Below, one piece after another: positions 21,890-33,789 of a stretch of DNA of 64,000 nucleotides (positions are counted from its first letter, which is position 1; each line of letters opens with the position of its first letter). A program made the position numbers and the translations under genes. This DNA comes from Lomentospora prolificans (lineage: Eukaryota > Ascomycota > Sordariomycetes > Microascales > Microascaceae): NCBI GenBank assembly GCA_029532625.1, contig JARFXM010000008.1, forward strand, positions 682,001 to 746,000. Direction: 5' to 3'. The notes under the pieces are model-generated. The model made no database searches and was not told the DNA's origin. It saw only the letters and a program-made list of their open reading frames with translations.

Positions 21890-23314
21890 CTACAAAAACT
21901 CCTTCTTCGCAACCCGAGCGCACACATCCTGCAAAGCCTTTGCGCCGTACTCGTAGTCATCTAGATCAAGGTACACTTGCGCGCTGACCCTCGCATAGTA
22001 CCGACCGTCATGGATAAATAGGGCAAGGAAGGTGTTGTAGTCGTGCATGAGGGTGTTGAGGATCCACTGGAAGGATTTGGCGGACTCCTCGGCCGTGAGG
22101 ACGGTGTCGGTGTCCTTGGCCTTGGGCCCGGGCTGTCCAACCCAGATGGGGAGGGCGACGTTGGCCATGGAGCAATTGGTCAGGGTGCCGGTGCTGTTGT
22201 CGAAGACTTGGGTGCCGAGGCGCTCGGCGATGAGCTTGGAACCTGTCTTGTTGAGGTCCCAGAGGTAGGCGAGCACTTTTTCCTCGCCGCCGAGGACGTC
22301 TTGGCGCCAGGCGATGGCGTCGACCATGCAGAGGTAGGGGGAATTGTCCATGGTTCCCACAAACTCAAAGTTGGTGACGTAGGGGCTCTTGGAGCTGGGG
22401 GGAAGGGGGTTCATCCGGTTGGCCTTCCTGGGGACGTAGCCGTGGCTGGTAGCCAGGGTGGTGGCGATCAAGTGCTGGTTCCTAACGGGGACGTAAAAGA
22501 CGGCGGATCCGCGGGGGACGTGAAGCCACTTGTGGCAGTTGGAGACGAAGAAGTCCGGGTCGACGGCTGAGAGGTCCAGGGAGACCATGCCGATGCCCTG
22601 GGCACCATCAACCATGCTGAGAACGCCAAGCTCTCTGCAGACGGGCACGAGCTTCTCCCAGGGGAAGCGGACGCCCGGGAGGGAAGAGACGACGTCCATG
22701 ACGACGATACGAGGGCGCTTACCGTCGGCCTCGATCTCCTTGACGGCGTCGCGGAACTTTTGGATAATGGCGTCGTCCTCGACAGGGTAGGTTAGCGGAA
22801 TCTCCTTGGAGGAGACAAGGCCATCATAGAAGTCGGTCATGTAGTCGATGACCTTGCCACAGGCGCCGTAAATGGTGGAGAAGTTGATGACGACATCCTT
22901 GCCGTCCGAGTTCCACTTGAGGTTGCGGAAGACGGTGTTGACGCCGACAGTGGCGTTGGTGACGAAGGCGATGGTCTCCAGGGGCGCATTCACAAGCTTG
23001 GCGACGGCGGCGCGGTTCTCGTCGAGGAGCTTGGGGTACTGGTAGCGGATGAAGGAGTCTGGGCGGGCTTCAGTGAGGTCTTGGAGCTCGTTGCGCTTCT
23101 TCTGGATGAGTTTGGGGATGGAGCCGAAGGAGCCTTTTTGTTCACCGGATTAGCATGAGAGGTTTCAGAATCGGAGGAGATGTGAAGTTGGTTTTGGGGG
23201 GGGGAAGTACTTGCCGTGGTTGAGGTTGACCCATTCGGGATCGAAGGGGAAGTCTTTCCTAAGGCCCTTGCCGAAGATGGGATGGTGCTCTTGAGATAGC
23301 TTGTAAGAAGTCAT
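21890..23314 (-). CDS. EGT2: Egt2, hercynylcysteine sulfoxide lyase
   Basis: Egt2 is a PLP-dependent C-S lyase that releases ergothioneine from hercynylcysteine sulfoxide, the last step of ergothioneine synthesis in fungi (Egt1, not in this window, does the earlier steps). Two exons (23314-23215, 23133-21890) encode 447 residues of the class V aminotransferase fold. The PLP lysine is Lys235 in SNCHKWLHVPRG. Other marks are NLNHGSFGSIPK, the TIYGACGKVIDY segment, VDGAQGIGM and the FVGTMDNSP block. Overall similarity to the fungal enzyme is strong, so an isopenicillin-epimerase-like or cysteine-desulfurase role is less likely. The 81-nt intron begins with GC, not GT (see separate entry). A T15 run lies 40-54 bp before the start. 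Confidence 0.9.
23134..23214 (-). other. non-canonical GC-AG intron in EGT2
   Basis: The exon ends ...AACCACG and the intron starts GCAAGT, the classic minor GC donor context. The acceptor is AAAAAG, preceded by a GCTAAT branch-like site. This splice joins NLNH-G-SFGSIP in frame, as in other Egt2 proteins. The nearest GT (GTACTT, 4 nt downstream) would shift the frame. Confidence 0.8.
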
Positions 23315-25175
23315 GGTGAGTTTATGAGTTGAGATGAGGGATTGTATCGGGCCTTTTTTTTTTTTTTTCTTTTTCTCTCTCTTTTTCCTTTCCCTGAAGA
23401 ATGAAGTGAATTGGATAACTAGTCTCCTTTTTCCTGTTTCCACGCGGATCAAGGATAAGCCTCCAAGATAAGGTCCTGAATGCGCGCGAGGTATGATTCA
23501 ACTTTGGCTTCTCTCTCAATGACTCGAACAAGGATAATACCCAAAAAAGGTTTTTGATACGATAACGGGCGCCTGGATCTTGATATACCAACCCACTCTA
23601 CGTATCGATGTCCTACATCTTCGAGATCCACTCACGCAACATGTAGCTCAATCTAAACCGCATCAGTTCAAATTCGATGACTCCACCTAGGCCGCCAGTT
23701 TCCCTGGATAGCCGCACCGCAAGGCGGACTTTCCGCGCCGAGCGCTGGCGAGGCCTTTAAGGGCGCAGTGGATTACAATACATAGATAGGATATCCATCA
23801 TTGAGCAATATCGTGTGAACGTGTGAAGTCTACGCTCTCTGCACCTCATTCCCCGCACCAGCCAATGCACGACAGCGCCCTTCCGGTGATTACCACTGCT
23901 GCGGGACGGAGCCGAGCCACGACTGCCCAATTGAAAGGTGCAGAACTGTCACCAACTAGGGCTCTATTACTAATTCTAGTTCGCTGGCCATAGTGAAGGC
24001 TGGAGGCATCAGTGATCCAGACGTTGGGGACGAGGGTCCAGTGCGGGCTCAACGGCCAGTCAGTCAGCATATCTTTCGATGCGGATATCGCTGGCAACAC
24101 TGAGGTGGTCAAGAGCCAGCTGGCTCCTCCAGGGCTGGCGAGTGTGTCGGGAGTACGCTGGCCACCTTCCTAGTGGAGCTAGTCCATCCAACCCTTGCAT
24201 TGACTCAGGGTGCAGACCCTCAATCAAATGCCGGCCAAGATATCCGCTCTTTCCTGCAGGCAGATTTTAGGAGGATATCTACTGTACGCTCATGATACCA
24301 GTGCAGTGCATCCATCCTATTATTTCCGCTTACTCGTATCCGCCTTCCGTATGATTGTTGATGTATTCCCTGCTCTGAAATAATACAGGCTCGATGGTAA
24401 TTCGCCGTCGAGGCAAGATGGACATTGTCCGCACTCTTATTCTTCCACGCTGAAACGCTTTTCTCACATTCAATCCCGCGCACCTTAAACCCCCGAACTC
24501 GTCCCGCCCGCCCCGCCGCCCCGCAAGGAAATTTCTTCATCCGAACACCTTTACTCTCCGCGCCTAGTTTTTTTTTTTTTCCGGAAAGCCGCGGGATTGT
24601 GTATCATGAACGTTTGGTTTGTATTGTGATGTAGAGCTCATTACAGGCAAACTTTGTGGAAAGAACTGTTTCTTCCATCCCTCACCTACTCTCCCTACCA
24701 ACCCTCTTTGGCCGTGACGGAAAAGGAGGAATCAACGGTCCCGCAGATCCCAACAGCAGACAAGGCCCCAAAAGAAAAAAGACAAGAAAAAAAAAACAGG
24801 TATCGAATCTCGTTCCCTAGGTATTCCTCCCGTGTTCCCGGATTTGGTTCGCCCCCAACCCTGAAATAACGCCCATTCGTAATGACCAAATAGAAGAGTG
24901 AGGGTGACCACATATCCTCGTGCGTCCTCGTCCCATTCACCCGGCTTTGGCGGTGAAACTGTCTCGTCTTCTCTCCCCGTGACACCTTCGTGCATCTTAC
25001 AGGAACCGTAGCGTACAGCAATACACCCCGTTTTCCTCTCCCGACCGCTCCGTGTATGTCCAGGCGGTACCTCGCTAGTCTCTTCACGAGAAACAAAGGG
25101 AACGTGAAAAAAAAAAAAGAATTAAGAGTTATATAACAAGCACCCTAGTCCAATCACCCTTCCGCGTGCTGGCCG
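23315..25175. promoter_or_regulatory. intergenic, EGT2 upstream region
   Basis: This 1.86 kb gap lies between the EGT2 start and the 3' end of the rhodopsin-domain gene. The T15 and pyrimidine tract (23354-23395) sits just before the EGT2 ATG. A CCAGCTGG/GGCTGG cluster occurs at 24110-24155, and T- and A-rich runs near 24569 and 24775-24795. No gene is supported; frames are short or antiparallel. Confidence 0.45.
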
Positions 25176-26408
25176 TTAAGGGTTTCCGTCCTTGTCGTAG
25201 TGCCGTTGACCTGCAGACGAGGTCGTGTATAGGCCCTCCTCGTCGCTGTCCCGTGGCGTTGCCGGCTTGGCCCTGAGGTTCCTCATGGTAGTAGCCTTCT
25301 CACGAGCGCTAGTGTCGCTGACGTTCTGGCCAAACACGTTAGGGAACCATGCCTTGAGAAGAGGCATGAGAGCGGGTGCCGAAGCAGTGATGAGCGCCAG
25401 ATTGGTCTCGATGGCGGACGTGACGAAGCCGATATTGTAAGTCGGATCAGCGTTGGCTACGGGTGCCAGATTGTAAAGGCCCACGGTGAGGATGATGAGA
25501 CGCGCAATGCTGGCTGCCGTGACACTGTACTTTTATATTAGCCTTGACCATTGTTGACAGCCTTTTCTGAAAGGGTGAGATGAGAGAGCACTTACAGTCC
25601 ACCCAGCAAAAAGACAGCAAGAAGAGCAATCTTGGTCTTCTTGGGGATATTGAGATCTCTGAAAATATATGCCGGCAGCACGAGCACCAGCACATCGGTC
25701 AAAATGGTGAAAGCCGCGGTGGAGACGTAGAGCGAGCTTTGGTCGACGCAGCGGCCGTTCTCCAGGTTAGGCATCCAGTTGAACGAGATTGGGGTACACT
25801 GGAAAATGATGGCTCCGGCTACCGCGACCATCTGAACCGTGGTGATGCCGGCGAGGCCGACGACGTAGAGTTTGACCCCGCGCTTGTGGGCGAAAAGCCG
25901 GTAGAGAAAGATAAGGACCGAAAGCTTGACGAGGGCGAGAATGGGGTTGTAGAGGATCTGGACGGCGTAGTTCCAGATCATGCCCTCGGTAGGATCGTGC
26001 GGCGGCACATCCCGGCTCCTGATTCCGATATAGTTGGTCTTGATGAATTTGTAGCTTGCCGCAGTCTCGATTGCGGACATGAACATTGCGATGCAGATGA
26101 GACCATCGTCTGTAAAAGACCGTGTTAGCCACTGCTAGCCTTCTTTTCCCTCCAAAGCCGCCACTATTATTCAACTTACCCCATCCGAATTGCCTCCAAG
26201 CCCATCGTCCAGCCGCTCTCAGTGATACAATCATCAACGCGAGAGAGGGAAATGAAAAGAGGACAAAAAGAGCAAAAGTTTGCAAGGGGCTCGACCTATC
26301 TGGTACTCCTGTCGCGAAGCCCATCATGTTGGTCACGGTCCCATCCATCGTCATCATCCCTCCAGTCGCCGTCGCCGTCGGCGCCGTCCCAATACGCGTG
26401 GAATCCAT
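25176..26408 (-). CDS. rhodopsin-domain (PTH11/SAT4-like) membrane protein
   Basis: This is a fungal integral membrane protein of the rhodopsin-domain family, related to PTH11-type receptor-like proteins. The ligand and role are unknown. Three exons (26408-26180, 26109-25596, 25524-25176) encode 363 residues. About seven hydrophobic segments follow a polar N-terminus: LQTFALFVLFSFPSLALMIV, the segment after GWDDGL, one around YNPILALVKLSVLIFLY (a family hallmark), GLAGITTVQMVAVAGAIIF, ILTDVLVLVLPAYIF, IALLAVFLLGGLV and a final one around TNLALITASAPALMPLL. The conserved CxDQSSLYVSTAAF-type loop is present. The cytosolic tail is short and ends in KDGNP. There is no CFEM domain in front. The ATG at 26408 is chosen over an in-frame GTG further upstream. 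Both splices are in consistent phase. Confidence 0.85.
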
Positions 26409-29385
26409 TGTTCTCCGGTTGTCTGTTCCTGGATGTTCCAATTCAATTGGGAACACGGAAGCAGTCCTATCGTGTTAGTTGGAAAAGAAAGAAAGTCTTC
26501 AGCGAGTGCTGAAGAGGAAATGGAAGAAAAGGGAAGAGAAGAAGGGAAACGGGGACCGATCAAACACGCCGGGGAGGAATAAGGCCTTAAGTTAATAGCC
26601 CGAGCAGCGAATTTCCCTTGGTAGACGAAAGAGTGGGAAAAGGGGATTGAGCGCACTTGAGATGGGATGAAGAGTCCACACCTTGGATCTCTTGGCATAA
26701 TGTGACTGATCTACGAATCCAGTCGTAGATCGCTCTTAGCCATTGGCCTTTGGGGGCAGACACCATACAGACTCTCGATCCGGTTAAAGGATCATGATGT
26801 ATCATGTCGTCCAGCCTGGACAAGGCGCCGGGACCAGGCGCCGGGACCCGTCATGGCCCTGACTGGTTTGTAGTGGCTGCCTCGCCTGGAGGATTGGGAA
26901 TTCTGATGAGACACGGGGTGGGTGAGTAAAGGGAGCTCGTTAGGTAGTGGCGCTGGTAGACAAGCCCGCAAGTCTGTCGGTCTGCTGAGAGTTGAGCTCA
27001 TCATGGAGCCACGAGGTAGGGACTGTGGGGATGATAGTGGCGGCATTGATTTTAACATGGGAATGCCGTTGGAAACTTGTCGGGCCGGTGGTCTGGTAAT
27101 GTGAGGACGGCAACTTGCGGACCCTGTAAAGTCAAATGAATAGAATGGGTACTTTGAAAGACACTGAAGACGCTATGATCGTCTATGTATCCGGCACGAA
27201 GGAGGCTCAAGTGTACCTGCATGGTGATTTTGGGGGTTCTCTCTGCCGTGCCTGCGTCTTAAAGGGTCGAGCATACTATAGTGGTGTACACCCCCTGTAG
27301 CAGGATATCGCCAGCCAGCCCGTCGATGTTGCGAGTGGGCGGGATGGTTAATCCATTGAAGCAAGGCTCTGTCTGACAGTCAGCCCCGACTGGGAGGGCT
27401 AAGCTAAGCATAGTTTGCTGCCAAACCAGCTGCCAGCTACACATCATGAACTCCTTGATAACTATCCCAAAGTGTGCGTTTGCAGGTGCCATAACCACAA
27501 TTCTTCATTGGAATCCCCCAGCCTCAAAAAGCATATCAAGTCTCGCATTCCCAACACAATAGATGAGAGCCGTCATCGTCTCCGACAAACTGGCCAGATC
27601 TAGGTGACATTGGGGAATCAATCAACGGCGCTCAGCTGCTGGCGCTTTGAACAAGGGGGGGCCCCTGATGAAGGCCCCTGCGGCGAGACTTCTGTCGGAA
27701 ATGTCGATCCCTCGGCAGAGAGGCTCATGCAAACTCTCGATGCACTCGGCATATCAACCTTACGGATAGACGGAATGGGTCGAGGTATTCCAGAAGGCTT
27801 GAGCGCATTTCTGGAGGGTTAGAACGGACTTACTATTGCAGCCCAGCATGGTCCGTGGAGGAAACAAAAGCCGTTACCGATGCCCGTCTTTGCTCGGATC
27901 CAAAGCCGTGATACATGCACGTTTCAGGGTCTATAGGCTACATACAATTTGCCCGAGGACCGTGGTAGGTGTGGAAGGCGAACATCGACAGCTGGCGCTC
28001 GGTACTACAAAAAATGATAGTAGAATAATCCGTGGAAAGGAAGTGAAGAATAAATACCAAAAAGATTTTAATTCGTCATGGAGATGCCCATTTCGTTGAA
28101 AATACGAATGATGCTCAAATGTAGGTAGATGAAACACTCGATGCAGGAACAAGCACGAACACGCCCTCTGGTTCTAGTTCGCAAAGGCAGCTAAGCCCTA
28201 TCAGCCGGCTAACACAAAAAAAAATGCTGAGACAGCCGACCATAGCGAATACACGGCAGGGGTAGCAGACATCTTGATATTAGCACAATGCAGTATTCAG
28301 AGGCTCTGCATTGCTGAGTTCACTGGTTCAGCTGGCTGTTCCTTTTACTCTTTCGAGCGATTGAACATGCTGAACCCATCACCGCTTAGCATTGCGGGTC
28401 GCGATCCATTTGAGGATATCGCAAGTTAACGGAACCCTTGGTTTTCCGACAAACGACTTCAAATGTTCGAATTGGTCTGGTGGTATTAATAGCCCCCCTA
28501 GTAATACTAAAGTAGTCCCTATGAAGCTACCGGCGCCACCACACCCGACAGACCAATCAGACTCAGTCACTCACTTCCATTACTTCGTACATTGTCTGTG
28601 TCTGTGGGGTGCAGGGCCACACCAGCTGGCAATACCGCCTGGCTTTGGTATATCAGGGTTCATTATAGGGCTGAGTGGGGCACGCCATTGGGAGAGAGGT
28701 ACGTATCTGTGGATCTTGCCATCAAGGCATCAGACTGCTGGCTTCATTGATGGCACCAGAGCATAGGAGCATGAACAACATGGCCCCATTCTACTCGGGC
28801 TGCGAGAGTGCGCAACCTCCATATCAACCATATCTCCTGTGTGTGGCCCTAGCCCTGTCATGATCCTCTATGATGGTACCAGAAAGGCTAATCACAACAC
28901 AGCGCGAAGGGAAGGGCTAACTGAGTCCATTGTGGAACCCAGTCGAACGACCAGCTCCGTCATCGCTGCCGTGATACCTCCTATGAAAAGGTCGAGGAAG
29001 TGGCAACGCCATAACGCATCCCGTCTCATGACCTAAATTGACATGAATCTTAATTGTGCTGTGCATGCGGCTTAAGAGGATTCTGGTTGCAGGCAACACC
29101 TTGGACATCATATCATCCACTATCATAGGATGGCAAAATGCAGCCAAAATGGCCACCACCACCGCCACTAAAGTTAGTGCGAGCATCATCGACGTCACCG
29201 TACCTTTCTGCACCTGAACACCAGTGAGTAGCCACAGCCAGCGAAACGTCTATTTCAATACGCGATGCCTTGCTCATTTTGTCTGACAATAGCCTCTTTT
29301 TTTCCTTTTGTTTCCTTTTTCTAAATTCCCAAGGCACATAGCCTTTTTTTCTTTTATCAGAAGACTATTTTTCCATCTTTTTAAA
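26409..29385. other. long intergenic region without a supported gene
   Basis: Nearly 3 kb between divergent genes (rhodopsin-domain gene on the minus strand, esterase-like gene on the plus strand). The largest frames (about 60-125 codons) lack recognisable domains, signal peptides or conserved splice joins. It contains a perfect 13-bp tandem duplication (26823-26848), scattered CCAGCC words and, next to the esterase start, a pyrimidine-rich stretch (29292-29375), a probable core promoter or leader. Confidence 0.45.
26823..26848. repeat. 13-bp perfect tandem repeat x2
   Basis: Two adjacent identical copies of AGGCGCCGGGACC (26823-26835 and 26836-26848). The unit contains the GGCGCC palindrome. 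Confidence 0.85.
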
Positions 29386-30783
29386 ATGGCAGCTACGCTT
29401 CGCAGGAGTCCACAACCCTTGAGAACCCTTGAATCCGCCGCCCGACTTGTCCGCGATCACGCCAAGGCCCTCCCTCCCCTGGCCCAAGCCCCGGATCGCT
29501 TTGTAAAGCATTTCGATGGGTTTTCAGACTGCAAAGTCCTTCTCATTGGCGATGCATCTCACGGGACTTCCGAATTCTATGCCGCCCGCGCCGCCATAAC
29601 AGAGTACATGGTAGAAAATCATGGCTTTAACATTGTGGCTGTCGAGGCAGATTGGCCGGATGCCGAAGCTATAGATCGGCACGTGCGCCACAGGCCCGGT
29701 GTGGGTCCGTCAAGTGGTGTGGATCGAGTCCCGAAGAACGACGACGCACCGTTTCAGAGGTTTCCCGAGTGGATGTGGCGGAACATGGAGGTGCATGATT
29801 TCGTGGCGTGGCTGAGAGAGTTCAATAAGGGGAAGAATCCGAAGAACGCGACGGGCTTTTATGGGCTAGATTTGTATTCCATGGGAGCATCGATGAGGGC
29901 GGTGATTCAGTACCTTGAAGGGGTTGATCCGCAGATGGCCAAAGTGGCGAGGCAACGATACGGAAAACTCATGGGCTGGGCCGACGATCCGCACGAATAT
30001 GGGCTCGAGGTTCTCATGACGACATTCGCCGGATATGAGGCGGAGGTCGTGGAGATGCTCAAAGATCTACTGGCCAAAAGGCTAGAGTACTCTGCACATG
30101 TCGGAGACGGAGACGAATTCCACAGTGCAGAGCAGAATGCACGATTGGTGGCCGATGCTGAGAAGTATTACAAGGCCATGTACCACGGCCGCGACGAGAG
30201 CTGGAACCTTCGCGATGGGCACATGTTCCAAACTCTGGTGCGCATCATGAAGCATCGTGGACCTGATGCCAAGGCTATCGTTTGGGCTCATAATAGCCAC
30301 ATTGGGGATGCCCGCGCGACGGACATGGGCAGCTCCCGTGAAGAGCTCAACATCGGGCAGCTATGCAAGGAAACTTTCCAGGATGCAGCCCTGAACATCG
30401 GCATGGGCACGTATACCGGGACCGTGGCCGCGGCCCACGAATGGGGCGGCGACATGAACATTATGGAGGTGAGGCCCGGGATGAAAGGGACCTACGAGGA
30501 GTTGATGCATGCCACCGGCCTACCGAGCTTCCTGCTCGATTTGCGGAAGAGTCAGTGCGACGAGGCTGTCCGGGATGAGTTGTCTAAGAAACGATTCGAA
30601 AGATATATTGGGGTCATTTATAAACGCAACAACGAGATGAGGGCTCACTACGCCCCTTCGATGCTGGCGAGGGAATTCGACGCGTATGTGTGGTTCGACC
30701 AGACCAAGGCCGTTAGGGCGTTTGAGAAGCATCAACCACCGACGTCACTGGAGCTTGAGGAGACATGGCCGTTTGGAGTATAA
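29386..30783 (+). CDS. erythromycin-esterase-family hydrolase
   Basis: This protein belongs to the erythromycin esterase superfamily (EreA/EreB/succinoglycan-biosynthesis type). Bacterial members hydrolyse the macrolide lactone; the natural substrate in fungi is unknown, so drug resistance should not be assumed. One exon gives 465 residues, close to the full-length family. Conserved points are GDASHGTSEF, with the expected base His59 (family members usually have Glu where this has Asp56), Glu87 in VAVEADW, and the WAHNSH motif with His302 and His305. No signal peptide, membrane segment or intron is present. The ATG at 29386 follows a pyrimidine-rich leader. Frame continuation upstream uses only non-ATG codons. 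It is intronless among intron-bearing neighbours, and the family is largely bacterial, so ancient horizontal transfer is possible but not shown. Confidence 0.88.
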   Translation: MAATLRRSPQPLRTLESAARLVRDHAKALPPLAQAPDRFVKHFDGFSDCKVLLIGDASHGTSEFYAARAAITEYMVENHGFNIVAVEADWPDAEAIDRHVRHRPGVGPSSGVDRVPKNDDAPFQRFPEWMWRNMEVHDFVAWLREFNKGKNPKNATGFYGLDLYSMGASMRAVIQYLEGVDPQMAKVARQRYGKLMGWADDPHEYGLEVLMTTFAGYEAEVVEMLKDLLAKRLEYSAHVGDGDEFHSAEQNARLVADAEKYYKAMYHGRDESWNLRDGHMFQTLVRIMKHRGPDAKAIVWAHNSHIGDARATDMGSSREELNIGQLCKETFQDAALNIGMGTYTGTVAAAHEWGGDMNIMEVRPGMKGTYEELMHATGLPSFLLDLRKSQCDEAVRDELSKKRFERYIGVIYKRNNEMRAHYAPSMLAREFDAYVWFDQTKAVRAFEKHQPPTSLELEETWPFGV

Positions 30784-32727
30784 GGATGCAAAAATAGTAC
30801 GCATGTATAGCTATAATCACTTATACTTAAGATCGTATCCCGGCAACAATTGAGAGGAATTTGAAGTTGCAAGCTGAACATTGTGTGCAGGTGAGAGCGG
30901 AGTAACTGCGCCAATCAGAACCGCTGATAGCGCTAAAATAGGCAAGTCCAACCAGAGGCTGGCCAGGCAGTATATCTCAACCCAGATTTCTCCCAACCGA
31001 AGCTCTCACCACCAAACACCAATCCCACTAATTGTCGAGGGGAAACCTTGAATGACCCTGGTAGTGGATTGGCGGAAAGCCTCTATTTACAGGCTCTCTT
31101 GGGTTACGCCCAATACCTACCCATCGATTATAATCCGGGATTTGTGGCTGACATTGCCTTGGCCAAAGCTTCCGTCAACGCCAGGCGTCGTCAGGTTTGC
31201 CCGTAGGGGTGCAAGAGGCCGCTCTACAGGGAATGGCCACCGAAGTTGCCGGATTGCTTCAGGCCGACTCATTGATTATATCATCCGAGACCGGATTATC
31301 GCCGGCCAGCAGCACAACACGATCCACTCTTCAGGGCAGTAAAGTACGTGCTGAGGCCATTCTGCGCATTGATGATCAAGACATCTATTCCCTCACCCCT
31401 TGGCGTTAAGCTTTTTGGGGGTTATGTCCTGTTGAAATTACCCGGAACCTGGCTGCCCTTATGTATGCCAGCGCTGTGTTGTCTGTGGAACGAGTGGATG
31501 AGTGCAAGGGTTGCCAGGGACCTCCTCCATCAACCAAACTCCTCTCAAGTAAGAATATCTCTCACAGCCATCATCCCACCGGGACTAGCGGTCGAAATAT
31601 TTCAGAAAACACCCCGTGCTTCTCGCCTCTAGCAGCTGCTGATAATGCAGTCCGCTATGCCATCCGGTAGAGGTATACCTGTTGATATCGCTTCAGATGA
31701 ACTCGACGTTAGAGTCTCCCGTTTTGGCTTCGTTTGCGTCGCCTTTCGCATCAATATTTTGAGTTGAGTGAGAGTAAAATGTCCTAGAGGACCAGTTGGT
31801 CCCAACTCGTTGATGTCAACGCCAATTACCCTCCCTTAGGCCCTGCCTTTGGAGAGGCCGTAGAGACGTCAAACCCGGCGCTCGAACCTAGGTCAGTGCC
31901 GGTTTCGTCCTACCCATTCGGCAAAGATTTCTTCTTTCATAAGGTCCACGCGACTCACTTCATCCAATTTTGCGAGTGCAATTGAATTACCGCAGCTCAG
32001 TCCTAGGTTTGGACACTTGGGAATCGCCGCTAACTCTTCTCTTGAGAAGCCAAAAGCTATAGCCCCAGCGTTTTCATACCCGCCGGAGGTGCTAGATGCG
32101 ACGCCGCCGTAATGTTTGTTTACTTGGTCATAAACATCCTTTGAAGCCCCTGGTATACTTTGTCTGAAAGATGTTTAAAAAGGAAAATGCCAAAGTTCAA
32201 AGATTGAGAGTGTTGAGAAGCAACCCAAATGCCTTCTTTTATCCAAGGTATGGACTCGAGAATTTCCAAGAAAGTTGTGAACTACTCTCTATACGTTCGT
32301 CGAAGTAAAAACAATACGTGACCACCCCTTGATTTCACGTCTTTCCAGGATAGGGCTTTTAGATCTCGAAACAGGAATTTCAATACGAAATGTCGAGTGA
32401 GGTCAGATCTTCTGCCTGGCTCGGACTTGTATTAACGTCGTATATAAGCGGGCGATGCTTAGGCCAGCCAGGCGGTACCGGGATTAATATCGCTGGCTGG
32501 CTGGCTGGCAATTGAGCTGGCGCTCTCCCTGGCTTGGCTTCTACAAATCGTCGGCCAATATAATGGGCCGGCCGGAGAAGGAGCAAAAGGACCGTTGGCC
32601 AGCTGTGGGCGCCTAAAGGGCTGGCGATTACCTAACCTCAGACTTTAGGAGTCAACGACGGTCTCGCCCCGCCCTCTCAACCTCGTGTCCTAGCCTTCTT
32701 TCTCATCTCGCCAACACCAAGCTACAA
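30784..32727. other. intergenic between esterase-like and EEP genes
   Basis: About 1.9 kb with only short overlapping frames. A TTCGAG/TTCGAA-like word near 31880 does not fold into a tRNA. The last 270 bp before the EEP start are rich in GGCTGG/CCAGCC. No gene is supported. Confidence 0.45.
32461..32625. repeat. GGCTGG-rich cluster with (CTGG)4 upstream of EEP gene
   Basis: A CTGG unit repeated four times in tandem (32493-32508) lies among further CCAGCCAGG, GAGCTGGCG, GGCCAGCTG and GGGCTGGCG words, 100-270 bp before the start codon of the EEP-family gene. Confidence 0.7.
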
Positions 32728-33789
32728 ATGTCATTTTTAGCCAATATCCGCAGCCCAGCGATTTCCTGGTGGAGGGCTACTCCGCTACCGGCTGAAGACC
32801 CTGAGGCGCCTTCGCAGTTCAGGAGGTGGCATCGCTTTGACGAATCGTGCGGCCAATGGGTCGTTGTGAAGCCGACTAACCATGAGAGCGCTGGCAGTCA
32901 ACGCTCCCAACAAGACCGAGGCTCTGATCTAACCCTGTATACCTGGAATGTTGACGCAGGTGCGCGCTGGCCACAACTACGGATTGCCGCAATAATATCT
33001 CATCTCCTAAATTCCACGCCCACGGCGGACATCATTTTCCTCCAGGAACTCACAGAACCCGCCTTCGACACTCTGTTAACTGATCAGCGTATCAGACAAA
33101 ATTGGTTTCTGAGCGAGGGTGATACCGCCGCCTGGCAAAACTCTGGATTTTCAACAGTCACGCTCTTATCTAGGGCACGTTTCGGGCACCCGCAGGACAC
33201 GACACCGGAAAGAGCAGCTCTTGGTCCCGTGTGGAGAGTACAGTACCCTAGTCGCTTTGGGCGGGATGCACTCTGCTGCGATATCTTCCTTCCCTCAGCC
33301 GCGAGCAAACCAGAGGAACCAAAAAGCCAGGTCCGCCTTATCAACGTGCACCTAGACTCACTCGCCCTCAATCCATCCCAGCGCCCGAGGCAGATTGCAA
33401 TTGCTGCTAGTTTCCTCCAAAGTGTAGGCCGAGGGTTAGTCGCCGGCGACTTCAACCCTGTTCTCGAGGAGGACGCCAGTCTTGTTGCTAATAACGGCCT
33501 TCTTGACGCTTGGCTCCAGCTTCACCCCGACGAACCAGGGTTTACCTGGGGAATTGATGGGAAGCAGCACTTCCCGCCCGGCCGACTCGACAAAGTTGCT
33601 ACCCTAGGATTGCAACCCGTGTCGATAGAGGTGATAGAGCCGGGTGTTGCTAGGCAGCTGTCAACTACGGAAGTTGCAGGTAACTTATCAGAGCAAAACG
33701 AGGCGACCAATGACGGTGGCCAGTTGCAAGGCGTATCTTGGAGCGACCACTGTGGCCTAAGATGTGTGTTTCGTATGGCCCCCGAATGA
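32728..33789 (+). CDS. TDP2-like endonuclease/exonuclease/phosphatase protein
   Basis: This is a member of the Mg2+-dependent EEP phosphodiesterase superfamily, most like tyrosyl-DNA phosphodiesterase 2, which removes topoisomerase II peptides from 5' DNA ends. The exact substrate is inferred only. One exon encodes 353 residues. The four EEP motifs are present in order: TWN (72-74), LQE with metal-binding Glu107, GDFN (240-243) and SDH (339-341). NVHLDS (206-211) is the usual His-containing strand. There is an extra N-terminal stretch of about 65 residues (WHRFDESCGQWVVV) typical of fungal relatives. No signal peptide. A small insert near residues 305-335 separates the last two blocks. The start is the only upstream ATG. 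Confidence 0.85.
   Translation: MSFLANIRSPAISWWRATPLPAEDPEAPSQFRRWHRFDESCGQWVVVKPTNHESAGSQRSQQDRGSDLTLYTWNVDAGARWPQLRIAAIISHLLNSTPTADIIFLQELTEPAFDTLLTDQRIRQNWFLSEGDTAAWQNSGFSTVTLLSRARFGHPQDTTPERAALGPVWRVQYPSRFGRDALCCDIFLPSAASKPEEPKSQVRLINVHLDSLALNPSQRPRQIAIAASFLQSVGRGLVAGDFNPVLEEDASLVANNGLLDAWLQLHPDEPGFTWGIDGKQHFPPGRLDKVATLGLQPVSIEVIEPGVARQLSTTEVAGNLSEQNEATNDGGQLQGVSWSDHCGLRCVFRMAPE

Noticed and set aside
22043..22570. 175-codon plus-strand ORF opposite EGT2
   Set aside because: It is a Gly/Val-rich shadow of the EGT2 coding strand and does not resemble a protein.
31870..31900. possible tRNA from a TTCGAG-like T-loop word
   Set aside because: The flanking bases do not form a T-stem or acceptor stem, and no D-arm box is present; other TTCGAA words (18405, 45500, 45768) also failed.
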